DNA of 64,000 nt from Gilliamella sp. N-G2 (GTDB taxonomy: Bacteria; Pseudomonadota; Gammaproteobacteria; Enterobacterales; Orbaceae). The translations under genes were made by a program, and so were the position numbers. Location: the NCBI RefSeq assembly GCF_002142215.1, contig NZ_NAST01000005.1, positions 57,985-121,984 of the forward strand. The letters are read 5' to 3'. The notes under the pieces were generated by a model. That model had not been told where the DNA came from and made no database searches. It saw nothing but the letters and a program-made list of their open reading frames with translations. Numbering within the stretch: the first letter of the stretch is position 1; the number at the start of each line of letters is the position of its first letter. Below are positions 19,341-30,193 of the stretch, piece after piece.

Positions 19341-19862
19341 TTAGTCTAGTAGGACTAAGGTTTGATTAAACCTTTTTGCATTCAAGACATAATTTTGAGC
19401 ATTTTTAATATTGGCTTGAATTTCTTTCTCAGTCAATTTACGAATAATTTTAGCTGGTGACCCCATAATTAAACAACCATCCTCATAAGTTAAGCTGTGA
19501 GTAACCAGCGAGTTAGCGCCTACTAAGCAATTTTTGGCAATTTTAGCATTATTTAAAATTGTGCTGCCCATACCAATTAAAACATTATCTTCGACCGTAC
19601 AGCTATGTAAAATGACGTTATGGCCAATTGTCACGTTTTCACCAATAATACATGAGACATCAGTTTCAATATGAATAGTAGTATTATCTTGGACATTACT
19701 ATTTTTACCAACATGTATCTTGGCGATATCGCCACGTAAAACTGCATTAAACCAGATAGATACATTTTCATCTAAAACCACATCACCAATAATATCGGCA
19801 GATTTGGCAATAAAGCAAGTTGGATTAATTTGTGGTTTCAAGTTACCTAGTTGATAAATCAT
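19341..19862 (-). CDS. Gamma-carbonic anhydrase-like hexapeptide-repeat protein (YrdA/PaaY family)
   Basis: A left-handed beta-helix protein of 173 residues that forms trimers in this family and binds a metal at histidines such as those in TIHIETD, IGHNVILH and the nearby loops. The hexapeptide periodicity runs from about residue 12 to 145. Family members include gamma-carbonic anhydrases and thioesterase-like PaaY; which applies here cannot be told. Its first 20 bases overlap the end of the upstream MFS exporter gene on the same strand. Confidence 0.82.
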   Translation of the reverse strand: MIYQLGNLKPQINPTCFIAKSADIIGDVVLDENVSIWFNAVLRGDIAKIHVGKNSNVQDNTTIHIETDVSCIIGENVTIGHNVILHSCTVEDNVLIGMGSTILNNAKIAKNCLVGANSLVTHSLTYEDGCLIMGSPAKIIRKLTEKEIQANIKNAQNYVLNAKRFNQTLVLLD

Positions 19863-21105
19863 GTTTTTTCCTTGTTATATTTCTAACATTCAAAAATAAA
19901 CCGACGGCTAAGAAGTTACAGATCACCATTGAACCAACCATTAACGATTCAGTCAAACTATTAGTAACTGAGGTTGTGGTATGTATTGAAACGAGTGTAG
20001 AAAGTATAACACCAATGGCGCCGGCAACAGCAAAGCGAATCGTGCCGGCAAGTGAGGAGGCGGTACCGGCGATATGAGAATAGCTATCAAGTATTACCGC
20101 CATACAATTACCGCCAATTGTTGGTATGCAACCGATATAACCGGAAATGAAGATAACTAAAAAGAAAAATCCTAAGTTAAATATACTGGTAATTGCCATT
20201 CCAATTGTCATTACAAACTGAATTAATAATCCCAATTGCATCATTTTTATCGAGCCAACTCGTCGTACCAAACGGCTATTTAGGGTGTTCATAAATATCA
20301 TAACTAAAATATTTATAGCAAAATAATAACCAAAATTGATTGAAGCAACGCCATGTAAATTAATATAAACAAATGGCCCCAGACTGAGAAACGAGAATAA
20401 TCCTGCTCCAGAAAATGCACCAATCATCATATAAGTAAATACTTGCCTATGTCTAAATAACGCAATGAAATTACTTAAAATTCTAATTATGCTGAATTTA
20501 TCACGTTTCGATTTAGCTAAGGTTTCAGGAATATTGATTGTTACCAAACCAAGGCAGATGAGAGCCATTAAACTAAGCACATAAAAGTTCGCTTGCCAGT
20601 CAAACCAAAATAAAATAAAACCGCCAATAATTGGTGCAAGTAGTGGGGCAACATTGGAGATGAGCATGACAAAAGACATCATTTTTGAAAACTCATCACG
20701 ATCACGATAAATATCTTTCATTAATGCATTAATGACAATTGTAGTTGCTGATGCCGCTATGCCATGAAAAAAGCGGGCAGTAATTAATTGATTTATATTG
20801 GCAGCTAGACCACAACATAATGCAGCAATGATGAAGATAATTAGCCCAAAAGTTAAAACTTTTCGTCGTCCATAGCTATCGGTTAGGGGCCCAAATAAAA
20901 GTTGGCCTAGTGAAAATCCTAATAAATAACAACTTATCGTTAATTGTACAGTGGAGTCGGCAACATTAAATTTTTCGGCAATAGTTGGCATACTTGGCAA
21001 ATACATATCAATGGATAATGGCATCAACATTGAAATTAAACCAAGAATAAAAATGAGTGCTTGTTTAGAAACTTTGATTTCTATTTGCGGATCTTGTGTT
21101 TGCAC
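19843..21105 (-). CDS. Bcr/CflA-family multidrug MFS exporter
   Basis: Inner-membrane drug/H+ antiporter of 420 residues with twelve predicted segments. The Bcr/CflA signature is seen near the N-terminus (PLSIDMYLPSMPTIAEKF), and motif A is GPLTDSYGRRKVL. The start is GTG at 21105 with AAGGA upstream. Its end overlaps the start of the hexapeptide-repeat gene by 20 bases. Substrates in this family include bicyclomycin and sulfonamides, but cannot be inferred here. Confidence 0.87.
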   Translation of the reverse strand: MQTQDPQIEIKVSKQALIFILGLISMLMPLSIDMYLPSMPTIAEKFNVADSTVQLTISCYLLGFSLGQLLFGPLTDSYGRRKVLTFGLIIFIIAALCCGLAANINQLITARFFHGIAASATTIVINALMKDIYRDRDEFSKMMSFVMLISNVAPLLAPIIGGFILFWFDWQANFYVLSLMALICLGLVTINIPETLAKSKRDKFSIIRILSNFIALFRHRQVFTYMMIGAFSGAGLFSFLSLGPFVYINLHGVASINFGYYFAINILVMIFMNTLNSRLVRRVGSIKMMQLGLLIQFVMTIGMAITSIFNLGFFFLVIFISGYIGCIPTIGGNCMAVILDSYSHIAGTASSLAGTIRFAVAGAIGVILSTLVSIHTTTSVTNSLTESLMVGSMVICNFLAVGLFLNVRNITRKKHDLSTR

Positions 21106-21171
21106 TTCGTTATTCCTTTAGAGCTAAAATTTAGCAAAAAAATAATTATTTATTCAATCTAATCAAAAATA

Positions 21172-21861
21172 CTAATTAAACGAATTGATCTCGTCCTGAG
21201 TAAGCGGCCGATATTCGCCTTCAGGTATATCAAGAACAATATTGCCGATCTGTTTGCGATGTAATTGGGTGACATGGTTATTTACCGCTGCGAACATTCG
21301 TTTTACTTGGTGATATCGCCCTTCGCTTATAGTGAGTTCTGCATGATAATCGTCAATGATAATCAATTTAGCTGGTTCGGTCAGAGTTTTTTCACTTTTT
21401 AACTGAATGCCTTGTTTAAATATATCAATAAGATTAGCAGTAAGTGGTTGTTCAACCGTCACTTGATAGACTTTCTCACAATGATGTTTAGGTGAAGTTA
21501 TTCGATGTGACCACTTACCATCATCGGTTAATAAAACCAAACCAGTGGTATCAAGATCCAGTCTGCCTGCGGAATGCAGTTTTTCTGCCATAGGTTCATC
21601 AATAAAATAGAGGATAGTTGGATGATCTGGATCATCAGTAGAGCAGACATAACCTTGTGGTTTATTGAGCATAAAGTAGCGATTTTCGGTAATAGGGACG
21701 ATTTCGAAACCATCATATTCTACAATGTGATCTGGTGAGATATGATAAGCACCTGATTTGACAATATCACCATTAACGGTAACTTTTTGGGCTTTAAGTT
21801 CTTTATTGACTATTGTTCGACTCACACCTAAATGGTGAGCAAGAAATTTATCCAGTCGCAT
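21172..21861 (-). CDS. rsuA: 16S rRNA pseudouridine(516) synthase
   Basis: Isomerises U516 of 16S rRNA. An N-terminal S4 RNA-binding domain (about 1-45, beginning [15 protein letters not shown]) is followed by the RsuA catalytic domain with the active aspartate D102 in the [10 protein letters not shown] motif. Length, 229 residues, agrees with E. coli RsuA (231). It lies 15 bases after rsmJ on the same strand, forming a cluster of 16S rRNA modification genes with it. Confidence 0.92.
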   Translation of the reverse strand: MRLDKFLAHHLGVSRTIVNKELKAQKVTVNGDIVKSGAYHISPDHIVEYDGFEIVPITENRYFMLNKPQGYVCSTDDPDHPTILYFIDEPMAEKLHSAGRLDLDTTGLVLLTDDGKWSHRITSPKHHCEKVYQVTVEQPLTANLIDIFKQGIQLKSEKTLTEPAKLIIIDDYHAELTISEGRYHQVKRMFAAVNNHVTQLHRKQIGNIVLDIPEGEYRPLTQDEINSFN

Positions 21862-21876
21862 ATTTAAATACTGTTC

Positions 21877-22614
21877 CTATATACAATCTAATGGTGTATA
21901 AATATCAAAACGATGATTTTTAGTTTTAATTTCAGCCGTTGGTTTTTGATTGGCTAAAAATGGTGCATAATCAGGCCGTTTGACAACAACTCGTTTTTTG
22001 GCTAATCGCCTTGCCGGTTCGAGCAAACTTTCGGCATCAAGATCACTACCGACTAATTGTTGAAAAATACGCATCTCTTTTTTGACTAATGCACTTTTTT
22101 GTCGATGTGGAAACATCGGATCAAGATACACAACATCAGGTTTATCGTGATATAAGCTGAGTCCATGTAAGCTTGAATTATAAATTAAACGTAACTGTTT
22201 TTGTAATAATTGACCAATAGTCGGATCTTGATAAGCACGATCAAGTCCATCAGCGAGTAAGGCTGCTACCACCGGATGACGCTCAAACATTGTAACCTGA
22301 CAGCCAATAGAAGCTAATACGAAGGCATCTCGTCCTAATCCAGCAGTGGCATCTATAACGGTTGGTAAGTAATTACCTTTAACGCCAACGGCTTTAGCGA
22401 TTGCTTCACCACGACCACCACCAAATTGACGACGATGTGCCATTGTGCCTGACACAAAATTAACTGCGACTGCACCTAATTTTGGCTCATCGGTTTTTTG
22501 TAACTCAAATTGATGAGCTTGACTAACTAAAACAAATGGAAGTTCGATATGATCAGATAACCACTGCTCAGCTAATTGTTTTAGCTGAGCAGTATTGACA
22601 TTAGTGGATTCCAT
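21877..22614 (-). CDS. rsmJ: 16S rRNA (guanine(1516)-N2)-methyltransferase
   Basis: Methylates G1516 of 16S rRNA with S-adenosylmethionine. The SAM loop [14 protein letters not shown], the catalytic-site [18 protein letters not shown] and the [13 protein letters not shown] segment are all close to the E. coli enzyme. The open frame could start at 22653, but the ATG at 22614 gives 245 residues, nearer the family length, and only a 14-base overlap with the end of prlC. The prlC-rsmJ pair is conserved in enterobacteria. Confidence 0.92.
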   Translation of the reverse strand: MESTNVNTAQLKQLAEQWLSDHIELPFVLVSQAHQFELQKTDEPKLGAVAVNFVSGTMAHRRQFGGGRGEAIAKAVGVKGNYLPTVIDATAGLGRDAFVLASIGCQVTMFERHPVVAALLADGLDRAYQDPTIGQLLQKQLRLIYNSSLHGLSLYHDKPDVVYLDPMFPHRQKSALVKKEMRIFQQLVGSDLDAESLLEPARRLAKKRVVVKRPDYAPFLANQKPTAEIKTKNHRFDIYTPLDCI

Positions 22615-24628
22615 AGTGACGAAGTAATGCCTCAAGTTGTGGCTCACGACCACGGAAATTTTTAAACAATGTCATAGGTTCATCACTGCCACCCTGAGAC
22701 AAAATATGATCAAGAAATGCATTACCGGTTGATTCATTAAAAATCCCTTCTTCTTCAAAACGAGAAAATGCATCTGCTGATAAAACTTCCGCCCAAAGAT
22801 AACTATAATAACCAGCCGCATAACCACCGGCAAAAATATGGCTAAACGCATGTGGGAAGCGTCCCCAATCAACAGTTGGTACTACTGCAACTTGTTGTCT
22901 GACCTGTTTTAATGTCTCTAAAATATCAGGTGTTTTGCTACTATGTAGTTTAAAATCAAATAAACCAAATTCTAATTGACGTAAAATAAATAATGCTGCT
23001 TGGAAGTTTTTGGCATCTAGCATTTTATCTAACATCTCTTTAGGTAAAGGTTCTCCAGTTTGATAATGACCGGAGATAAATTCTAAAGCCTCAGGTTGCC
23101 AGCACCAATTCTCTAAAAATTGACTTGGTAATTCAACGGCATCCCATGGCACACCATTAATACCTGCTACCGATGACACCTCAATTTCAGTCAACATATG
23201 ATGTAATCCATGACCAAATTCATGGAATAACGTGGTGACTTCATTGTGGGTGAATAATGCTGGTTTATCACCAATTGGGCGATTAAAGTTACAGGTTAAA
23301 TAAGCTACAGGTTTTTGCAAGTGACCATCGGCAAAACGCATTTGGCCAATACAATCATCCATCCAAGCTCCACAACGTTTATGTTCACGAGCATATAAGT
23401 CGAGATAAAAACTACCTTTTAATTCTCCATTGGCAGCATAAAGATCATAAAATTTTACTTCTGGTGCCCAAACTTCTACGTCATGGCGTTGTTTAGCGGT
23501 AATACCAAAAATACGACGCACGACTTCAAATAATCCACTAACGACACGTTGTTCAGGGAAATAGGGACGAAGCTCTTCATCATTGATAGTATATAGATGT
23601 TGTTTTTGTTTTTCGCTGTAATAAGAGATATCCCAAGGTTTAATATCGCTAGCTCCAAAGAACTCATAAGCATATCTTTTTAAATCGGCTAACTCTTTTT
23701 CACCTTGTGGTTTGGCTTTGCTGGCTAAATCAGTTAAAAAGGCAGTAACTTGCGAGGTTGTTTCAGCCATTTTGGTCGCTAATGATTTGTCAGCATAAGT
23801 TTCAAAACCGAGTAATTTAGCGAGCTCATCACGAAGTGATAAAATTTGTTTAATAATATCGGTATTATCCCATTTACCTGCATTAGGCCCTTGATCGGAT
23901 GCGCGAGTATTATATGCTTGATAAAGTTCAAAGCGTAAGTCTCGATTATCACAGTAAGTCATAATCGGTAAATAACTTGGCATATCTAAAGTCAGTAACC
24001 AACCTTCTTGATTTTTAGCTTTTGCCTGTTCTTTTGCTGCGGCTAAGGCACTTTCAGGTAATCCAGACAAGTCGTCAACATTAGTAATTAGTTTAGACCA
24101 TCCCATTGTTGCATCTAATACATTATTACTATATTGCGATGATAATTCTGACAGTTTAGCAACAATTTCACCATAACGTTTTTGTTTATCATCTGATAAA
24201 CCGATTCCAGATAATTCAAAATCACGTAATGCATTGTCGATCACTTTTTTCTGTGCCTTACTTAAATTTTCATAATGCTTGCTATCTTTAAGTTGTTTGT
24301 AAGCTTGATATAATGGTTTATGTTGTCCAACCCAAGTGCTGTATTCCGAGAGTAATGGTAAACAAGCTTCATAAGCTTCACGCAATTCAGGACTATTTTT
24401 CACTGAATTAAGATGACTAACTGGTGACCACGCTCGGCTAAATTTTTCATCCATTTCATCAATGGGTTGTATTAGGTTATCCCAAGTGTATTCACTATTT
24501 TGTTCCAATACTGATTCGATTGTTTTACGACAGTTGTTTAATGTCTCTTGAATAGCAGGCAGAACATGCTCAGGTTTAATTTTTGAAAATTGGGGTAATG
24601 ATGAATTGCTTAATAGTGGGTTAGTCAT
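22601..24628 (-). CDS. prlC: Oligopeptidase A (M3 family)
   Basis: Cytoplasmic zinc metallopeptidase that degrades signal peptides and other oligopeptides. The zinc site HEFGH is at residues 469-473, with the third ligand E about 25 residues later in [12 protein letters not shown]. The 675-residue length fits OpdA (680). The coding end overlaps rsmJ by 14 bases. No truncation or missing motif is seen. Confidence 0.95.
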   Translation of the reverse strand: MTNPLLSNSSLPQFSKIKPEHVLPAIQETLNNCRKTIESVLEQNSEYTWDNLIQPIDEMDEKFSRAWSPVSHLNSVKNSPELREAYEACLPLLSEYSTWVGQHKPLYQAYKQLKDSKHYENLSKAQKKVIDNALRDFELSGIGLSDDKQKRYGEIVAKLSELSSQYSNNVLDATMGWSKLITNVDDLSGLPESALAAAKEQAKAKNQEGWLLTLDMPSYLPIMTYCDNRDLRFELYQAYNTRASDQGPNAGKWDNTDIIKQILSLRDELAKLLGFETYADKSLATKMAETTSQVTAFLTDLASKAKPQGEKELADLKRYAYEFFGASDIKPWDISYYSEKQKQHLYTINDEELRPYFPEQRVVSGLFEVVRRIFGITAKQRHDVEVWAPEVKFYDLYAANGELKGSFYLDLYAREHKRCGAWMDDCIGQMRFADGHLQKPVAYLTCNFNRPIGDKPALFTHNEVTTLFHEFGHGLHHMLTEIEVSSVAGINGVPWDAVELPSQFLENWCWQPEALEFISGHYQTGEPLPKEMLDKMLDAKNFQAALFILRQLEFGLFDFKLHSSKTPDILETLKQVRQQVAVVPTVDWGRFPHAFSHIFAGGYAAGYYSYLWAEVLSADAFSRFEEEGIFNESTGNAFLDHILSQGGSDEPMTLFKNFRGREPQLEALLRHYGIH

Positions 24629-24723
24629 ACTGCGATACCTTATGCGAATGATTATGGTTCTTAATAAAACATTATGTTGTGGCTAAAAACCTTAATTCAA
24701 GTCAAAATGCTGATTGGGTTTAA

Positions 24724-24981
24724 TTATAAACCCATTAATTTACGCTCACGTTGCCATTCAGTCGGTGTATAGGTTTTGATTGATAATGCATGGATCCGAT
24801 TATCATTAATAAATTCGGCTAAAGGTGCATATATAGCTTGTTGTTTTTTTACTCGACTTAATTCGGCAAAGATTTCACTAACTGCAATAACTTGAAAGTG
24901 GCTTCCATCATCCGTCATTACATGAACATCATCAAGGTCGAGTGAATTTTTTAATTTAGCTATAATTTCTTGCTTATCCAT
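24724..24981 (-). CDS. ibaG: BolA-family iron-sulfur/acid-stress protein
   Basis: An 85-residue BolA-like protein; family members bind monothiol glutaredoxins and a [2Fe-2S] cluster. The BolA fold motif [11 protein letters not shown] is near residues 28-38, the conserved histidine of the late helix is in [13 protein letters not shown]. It follows mlaB on the same strand after 83 bases, the position of ibaG (yrbA) in enterobacteria. The murA gene usually next to it is not present here. Confidence 0.88.
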   Translation of the reverse strand: MDKQEIIAKLKNSLDLDDVHVMTDDGSHFQVIAVSEIFAELSRVKKQQAIYAPLAEFINDNRIHALSIKTYTPTEWQRERKLMGL

Positions 24982-25015
24982 TATTTAAACTCTTATTATT
25001 TATATTCAGTTTATT

Positions 25016-25056
25016 AAAAAAATTTTGAGGAAAGGGGTTTTTTATTATGAATTTGC
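25016..25056. repeat. Intergenic repeat, copy A
   Basis: The motif AAAAATTTTGAGGAA, one variable base, GGGGTTTTT, then an imperfectly palindromic ATTTGC tail lies between mlaB and ibaG. A second copy in the same orientation is at 32749-32786, again between two minus-strand genes. The origin is unknown; a small dispersed element or conserved transcription signal are both possible. Confidence 0.45.
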
Positions 25057-25064
25057 ATTAACAG

Positions 25065-25337
25065 TTACTGATTAATAACCGTTTGCAAATCATAAAGTTC
25101 AATTAATGTTTGTAACTGGGGGCTGATCCCGGTTAATTTGATATTATATTGGTTACAAAAATAGACCAGTGTCGCGAGCCCAGAAGAGTCAACTCGGGTA
25201 ACTTGAGTTACATTAATATCCGTTACACCATTTAAAAGTGTATTTTGTGTTGACCATAAATCATTTAATGAGTGAGCATCAAGCTCACCGATTAAATTAA
25301 GTGTATTTTGTTGTTTTTCTGCTTGGATTCGCGACAT
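25065..25337 (-). CDS. mlaB: STAS-domain subunit of Mla phospholipid transporter
   Basis: Cytoplasmic 90-residue STAS protein that binds and stabilises the MlaF ATPase in the inner-membrane MlaFEDB complex. The STAS helix with the conserved DSSGL motif is near residues 49-53. It is the last gene of mlaFEDCB, 6 bases after mlaC. Confidence 0.85.
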   Translation of the reverse strand: MSRIQAEKQQNTLNLIGELDAHSLNDLWSTQNTLLNGVTDINVTQVTRVDSSGLATLVYFCNQYNIKLTGISPQLQTLIELYDLQTVINQ

Positions 25338-25343
25338 GATGAA

Positions 25344-25988
25344 CTAACCTTTTTGTTTAGCGTTTGGATCAATATTGCGATTAGCTAGATCATTTAACTG
25401 TTTAGTTAATGCATCAATTCCATCTTGGCGTAAAATTGTTGACCATTCATTTTGTTTGGTTGTAATCATACTTACGCCTTCAGCTATTAAATCATAAGCT
25501 TTCCATTCACCAGTTACGGTATTTTTCCGCCATTGGAAATCAATTCGTAACGGTTGTTGATTTTTATCTGGTTGATTTAATAATACCCGGATAGAAATTA
25601 ATGATTTACCGGTTAAATCTTTTGGGGCTTCAACTTGATAAGATTGACCGTTATACATTGAAAGCGCTTGGGCAAAAGCTTGAACTAGATAGTTTTCGAA
25701 AGCTTTAAAATAAGCCGTACGTTGTGTATCTGTTGCCGTTTTATACGCATTACCTAAGATCAGTGCACCAGCATATTTAACTTGTACATAAGGTAGTAAC
25801 TCAGTTCTGACAATATCTTTAAGTTTATTTGGATTTGATTTAAGCGTCGCTGATTGCGCTTTCATAGTGCTAAAAATTTTGTCTGCTGAAACTTGCATAT
25901 CTTTATATGGGTCATTTTCTGCAAACGCTGCTGTACTTATCATTAATGCAAGTATTAAAAATAAGCTTTGTTTCAATCTGGTTAACAT
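25344..25988 (-). CDS. mlaC: Periplasmic phospholipid shuttle MlaC
   Basis: Carries phospholipids across the periplasm between outer-membrane MlaA and inner-membrane MlaD. A cleavable signal peptide (about 1-23, ending AAFAE) precedes an NTF2-like lipid-binding domain of the MlaC family, with features such as YKAYDLIAEGVSMI near 165-178. It has 214 residues, the usual size, and sits 2 bases after mlaD. Confidence 0.92.
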   Translation of the reverse strand: MLTRLKQSLFLILALMISTAAFAENDPYKDMQVSADKIFSTMKAQSATLKSNPNKLKDIVRTELLPYVQVKYAGALILGNAYKTATDTQRTAYFKAFENYLVQAFAQALSMYNGQSYQVEAPKDLTGKSLISIRVLLNQPDKNQQPLRIDFQWRKNTVTGEWKAYDLIAEGVSMITTKQNEWSTILRQDGIDALTKQLNDLANRNIDPNAKQKG

Positions 25989-25990
25989 AA

Positions 25991-26575
25991 TTACTCCTTA
26001 CTTTCGTTAGTATCTTGTTTTTTGTCTTTATCTGACGATCCACCAGCACTATATAAAAACTGTCCAATTAAATCTTCGATAACCATTGCTGGTTTAGTAT
26101 TGTTAATCACATAACCGTCTATAAGATAAACAGGTTTCTTGTTGACATTATTATTGGTTGGTGTAGAGGCTTCGTCTGCATCTAAAGCATCTAATTCCTG
26201 TTCAATGTTTTGATCTAATCCAAAATTAATATCAATGAATTGTTCACCTAATAGGCCTGAAGTTTTGATAGAAAGTGAACTAGAACTCGGAATTTTATCG
26301 TATTGGGCATCTAGATCCATCGTAACATAAGGTTTATAAACATCACCATTATCTGATTTTAAACTAATATTACTGACACGACCAATGACTACTCCACCAA
26401 TTTTAATTGGTGATCTTACCTTTAATCCACCAATATTATCAAATACTGCATAAACACGGTAAGAATTATGGCTAGCAAAAGATGTTGGATCAGTAACTCT
26501 AAAGCATAAAAAGAGTACTGAGCAGATCACCAGTACCATAAATAATCCTACTGTAATTTCAACTTTACGACTCAT
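25991..26575 (-). CDS. mlaD: MCE-domain subunit of Mla transporter
   Basis: Single-pass inner-membrane protein whose periplasmic MCE domain forms a hexameric lipid channel. The membrane anchor is about residues 7-26 and the MCE core begins at VYAVFDNIGGLK with the GGVVIGRV strand following. The C-terminal helix is DLIGQFLYSAG, as in E. coli. A longer frame starts at TTG 26590, but GAGG 9 bases before the ATG at 26575 supports this start (194 aa). An extra Asp/Glu/Asn-rich insert follows the MCE core. Confidence 0.92.
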   Translation of the reverse strand: MSRKVEITVGLFMVLVICSVLFLCFRVTDPTSFASHNSYRVYAVFDNIGGLKVRSPIKIGGVVIGRVSNISLKSDNGDVYKPYVTMDLDAQYDKIPSSSSLSIKTSGLLGEQFIDINFGLDQNIEQELDALDADEASTPTNNNVNKKPVYLIDGYVINNTKPAMVIEDLIGQFLYSAGGSSDKDKKQDTNESKE

Positions 26576-26586
26576 GTTTAATGACC

Positions 26587-27366
26587 TCAATTACTAAACA
26601 TTAATGCGGTTAAAATAAAATCTAACCCCAAAATAACTAATGATGAATAGACAACAGTGTTGGTTGTTGCCCGACTGATTCCTTCTGATGTTGGCACGCA
26701 ATCATAACCATTAAATAATGCAATCCATGTACTAGCGATTGCAAAAGCAAAGCTTTTTATAAAACAATTGCCTAAATCGTGCCACCAATCGACATTACTT
26801 TGAATAGAAGACCAAAAAAATCCAGCATCAATACCTTTCCAATCAACACCGACTAATACACCACCTAAAATACCAACAGCGACAAAAATTGCGGTTAAAA
26901 ATGGCATACAGAAAAATCCCGCCCAAAAACGTGGAGCAATAATTCTTCTTAATGGATCGATCGCCATCATCTCCATACTTGATAATTGTTCAGTGGCTTT
27001 CATCAATCCAATTTCGGCAGTTAGGGCTGAACCAGCTCGGCCGGCAAAAAGTAATCCCGCAACCACAGGGCCAAGCTCCCGTAATAGAGCAAGCGCAACT
27101 AACATACCTAAGCTCGCTTCGGCACCAAAGGTAGTTAAAATAAAGTAACCTTGTAATGCCAATACCATACCTATAAATAGACCCGATACGATAATAATGG
27201 AAAGTGATTGTACACCGACAAAATAAAATTGTTTAACAAGTAATGGAAATTGTTTGCTAAATTGAGGTTTACCAATAAGTGCACCAAATAGCATAAGACC
27301 TGAGCGGCCTAACATGGCAATAATATTAATTGTTGATTGCCCAAGTTTTGCAATTAAGTTCAACAT
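26587..27366 (-). CDS. mlaE: Permease subunit of Mla transporter
   Basis: Inner-membrane permease of the MlaFEDB ABC complex, 259 residues. The MlaE family core is seen: [17 protein letters not shown] sequence (here [18 protein letters not shown] near 104-121) and the following [14 protein letters not shown] coupling helix, plus about five hydrophobic segments. Its start shares one base with the mlaF stop (TAATG), and mlaD begins just after its own stop. Confidence 0.93.
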   Translation of the reverse strand: MLNLIAKLGQSTINIIAMLGRSGLMLFGALIGKPQFSKQFPLLVKQFYFVGVQSLSIIIVSGLFIGMVLALQGYFILTTFGAEASLGMLVALALLRELGPVVAGLLFAGRAGSALTAEIGLMKATEQLSSMEMMAIDPLRRIIAPRFWAGFFCMPFLTAIFVAVGILGGVLVGVDWKGIDAGFFWSSIQSNVDWWHDLGNCFIKSFAFAIASTWIALFNGYDCVPTSEGISRATTNTVVYSSLVILGLDFILTALMFSN

Positions 27367-28181
27367 TAGTTTACACCTCTAGTTAGGTCTAATTTGTAAT
27401 CAATAGCCGGATAGTGAAATGGTACTGGACCATCGGCTAAACCTTCAAGGAATTGCTTAACGCGCAAATCATCGTTATTACGCAATTCTTGAGATGTTCC
27501 TCCGGCAATAATATGTTGTTCAGCAACAATATATGCATAGTCAGCAATACTTAACACTTCATTAACATCATGGCTAACAACAATACAGGTTAAGCCCAGC
27601 GATTGATTGAGTTCTGCAATGAGCTTAACGATCACCCCCATTGATATAGGATCCTGTCCAGCGAATGGTTCATCAAACATAATGAGATCTGGATCAAGAG
27701 CGATAGCTCTGGCTAACGCTGCACGTCGAGCCATACCACCAGATAATTCGGAAGGCATCATATTGGCTGCGCCACGAAGGCCTACTGATTGTAGCTTCAT
27801 CAAGACTAAATTATGTAAAACTGGCTCAGGTAAATTTAGATGCTCACGTAATGGATAAGCAACATTATCAAATACCGATAAGTCAGTAAATAATGCACCT
27901 GATTGAAATAGCATGCTCATGCGTTTACGGACCTCATATAGCCGTGAGCGTGTCATACTAGGCACATCTTCACCATCAAATAAAATTTGACCAGCTTGTG
28001 GTTTTAATTGTCCACCAATAAGTCTTAATAGCGTAGTTTTACCTATGCCTGATGGCCCCATGATAGCGGTGACTTTGCCTTTGGGTACCGTTAGGTTCAT
28101 ATTTTTGTAAATAGGCCGAGTACCACGATAAAAAGACATATCGTGAATTTCGACCAAATTTTGCTGTAATGTGTCAGTCAC
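27366..28181 (-). CDS. mlaF: ATPase subunit of Mla transporter
   Basis: Cytoplasmic ATPase powering phospholipid movement by MlaFEDB. Walker A GPSGIGKT is at 42-49, the signature LSGGM at 146-150 and Walker B LIMFDEP near 165-171, followed by the MlaF-type C-terminal extension. It has 271 residues and is the first gene of the mla operon; the 250 bases upstream carry its promoter and no other gene. Confidence 0.93.
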   Translation of the reverse strand: MTDTLQQNLVEIHDMSFYRGTRPIYKNMNLTVPKGKVTAIMGPSGIGKTTLLRLIGGQLKPQAGQILFDGEDVPSMTRSRLYEVRKRMSMLFQSGALFTDLSVFDNVAYPLREHLNLPEPVLHNLVLMKLQSVGLRGAANMMPSELSGGMARRAALARAIALDPDLIMFDEPFAGQDPISMGVIVKLIAELNQSLGLTCIVVSHDVNEVLSIADYAYIVAEQHIIAGGTSQELRNNDDLRVKQFLEGLADGPVPFHYPAIDYKLDLTRGVN

Positions 28182-28381
28182 AATGAGTTCCTACACTACT
28201 ATAATTGAATTTTGTGTATTCTACTTGATTATTGTAAATAAACAAATGCGTTAAATGAATTGGTAATTTTAGCAATAATAAGTATAAAACATAAGGAATT
28301 TTATTGTTCATCTTTTTATGCTAATACTTTATCTTAAAAACTTAATGTTAGTTTACGTAATTGGAGCTTTATTGAAATTTC

Positions 28382-28411
28382 ATAGTGGTACTGTTAATCG
28401 AGTACCACTAT
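28382..28411. terminator. Hairpin downstream of metI
   Basis: ATAGTGGTAC (28382-28391) pairs with GTACCACTAT (28402-28411) over a 10-base loop, just after the metI stop on the minus strand. It probably ends the M20-metN-metI transcript; the T-run is weak. Confidence 0.5.
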
Positions 28412-28438
28412 ATATTAATTTAATATAGTTTATTGCTG

Positions 28439-29137
28439 TTACTCGTGTCGAGCTTTACGAGCTAAATAATTACCAGTGCTTTGTACAAATTGAATAGCAA
28501 TAACTAAAATCACAACACAAATGTAGGTAACCGTTGTATCAAAACGTTGATAACCGTATGAAACAGCTAGATCGCCAATACCACCAGCACCGATGGCCCC
28601 AGCCATCGCCGTTGCTCCAATTAAACCAATTGTCGCAGTAGTTAGAGTTAAAATTAAAGAGCTAAATGCTTCTGGTAGCATAAAATGCCAAATAATTTGT
28701 ATTGGTGTTGCGCCCATAGATTCGGCAGCTTCAATAATACCACTATTTACATCGAGTAATGAGTTTTCGACTAATCGAGAAATGTATGGTGCTACATAGA
28801 AGGTTAATGGCACAATTGCTGCTGTTGTACCTATTGAACTACCAACTATTAATTTGGTTAATGGTAGAATTGCTACTAGTAAGATAATAAAAGGTAATGA
28901 GCGAACTAGATTGATAATTGGATTAATTATCTGATAAATCTTTTTATTTTCAAGCAATCCAGACGGTCGAGTAGTGACTAAACAAATACCTAATGGAACG
29001 CCAATTAATGATCCTAATGTTAAAGCAAAAACTACCATATACAAAGTTTCATAAGATGCCTGAGCAAATTGTGCACTAGTTACGTTGGTTGCAAAAGTTG
29101 TGCTTAAATAATTTATAATATCATTTACTATTTCCAT
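28439..29137 (-). CDS. metI: Methionine ABC transporter permease
   Basis: Inner-membrane subunit of the MetNI methionine importer, about 232 residues with five hydrophobic segments. The EAA loop is EAAESMGATPIQIIWH and the MetI-type segment GAIGAGGIGDLAVSYGYQRF is near the end. The frame is open from TTG 29152, but GGAG 8 bases before the ATG at 29137 favours that start, which shares one base with the metN stop. Confidence 0.92.
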   Translation of the reverse strand: MEIVNDIINYLSTTFATNVTSAQFAQASYETLYMVVFALTLGSLIGVPLGICLVTTRPSGLLENKKIYQIINPIINLVRSLPFIILLVAILPLTKLIVGSSIGTTAAIVPLTFYVAPYISRLVENSLLDVNSGIIEAAESMGATPIQIIWHFMLPEAFSSLILTLTTATIGLIGATAMAGAIGAGGIGDLAVSYGYQRFDTTVTYICVVILVIAIQFVQSTGNYLARKARHE

Positions 29138-30180
29138 TAATTGCTCTCCCAATGTTGGATTTCTGTAACGTTTACCCCATGCTCACGAAGAAAATGTACC
29201 GATTGTTCGATATTACTATCACTACCTTTTAGTTGAACAAACATGCTGCCCAATACAGTTTTTTCAATTTCTGACATATGAGCAAACAAAATATTGACGA
29301 CAACTTTTTGTTGTAATATTAACGAATTCATAACAGGTTCAGAGGCTGAACGACCCAGAAATTCAAGCTTAAACAATTTTATATTGTTTTTATCTCCTTC
29401 TATCTCTAAGAGATTTTCAACCACTCCCGCTGGGATTTGATCATTAATTACTGAGCTAACAAAATTTTGTGTGGTTTTATGTTTGGGATGACCAAACACA
29501 TCAAGTACATTGCCATGTTCGATAATTTTACCTTTTTCCATCACCGCGACTTTATGACAAACCTGTTCTATAACATGCATTTCATGGGTAATTAATACCA
29601 CGGTAATTTTATATTGATCATTAATTTTTTTGATTAACTCCAAAATCGATTGCGTGGTTTGCGGATCGAGTGCTGATGTAGCTTCATCACAAAGTAAAAT
29701 ATCGGGATCATTAGCCAAAGCTCGGGCAATGCCAATACGTTGTTTTTGGCCTCCTGATAACTCTTTAGGGTAGCTATGAGCTTTATCACTTAAGCCAACA
29801 AACTCAAGCAGTTCGTAGACTTTTTGTTTAATCACTTGTTTGTCTTTTTTGATTAATACTAAAGGGATAGCAATGTTTTCATATACAGTTTTCGATTCAA
29901 GTAGATTGAAATGCTGAAAAATCATACCAATTTTACGACGTACTTGCCGTAGTTGTGGATTTGATAATTGATTTAATGATTGGTTTTGAATAATAACATT
30001 GCCTTGTGTCGGTTTTTCCAGAAAATTTATAAGACGTACTAATGTACTTTTTCCTGCGCCACTATAGCCAATAATGCCGTAAATATCGCCTTTTTGGATG
30101 GTTAAATTGATGTTTTGTAATGCTTGAGTCGTAATTCCATTGCGTTCATATTGTTTCGATACATTTTCAAATTTTATCAT
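29137..30180 (-). CDS. metN: Methionine ABC transporter ATP-binding protein
   Basis: ATPase of the methionine importer. Walker A GYSGAGKST is at 38-46, the signature LSGGQ at 141-145, Walker B LLCDEATSALD follows, and the C-terminal NIL (ACT-like) domain (about 265-347) is the site of methionine feedback in this family. At 347 residues it is full length. It lies between an M20 hydrolase gene (13 bases upstream) and metI. MetQ is encoded on the other strand nearby. Confidence 0.93.
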   Translation of the reverse strand: MIKFENVSKQYERNGITTQALQNINLTIQKGDIYGIIGYSGAGKSTLVRLINFLEKPTQGNVIIQNQSLNQLSNPQLRQVRRKIGMIFQHFNLLESKTVYENIAIPLVLIKKDKQVIKQKVYELLEFVGLSDKAHSYPKELSGGQKQRIGIARALANDPDILLCDEATSALDPQTTQSILELIKKINDQYKITVVLITHEMHVIEQVCHKVAVMEKGKIIEHGNVLDVFGHPKHKTTQNFVSSVINDQIPAGVVENLLEIEGDKNNIKLFKLEFLGRSASEPVMNSLILQQKVVVNILFAHMSEIEKTVLGSMFVQLKGSDSNIEQSVHFLREHGVNVTEIQHWESN

Positions 30181-30193
30181 TATGTTATACCTA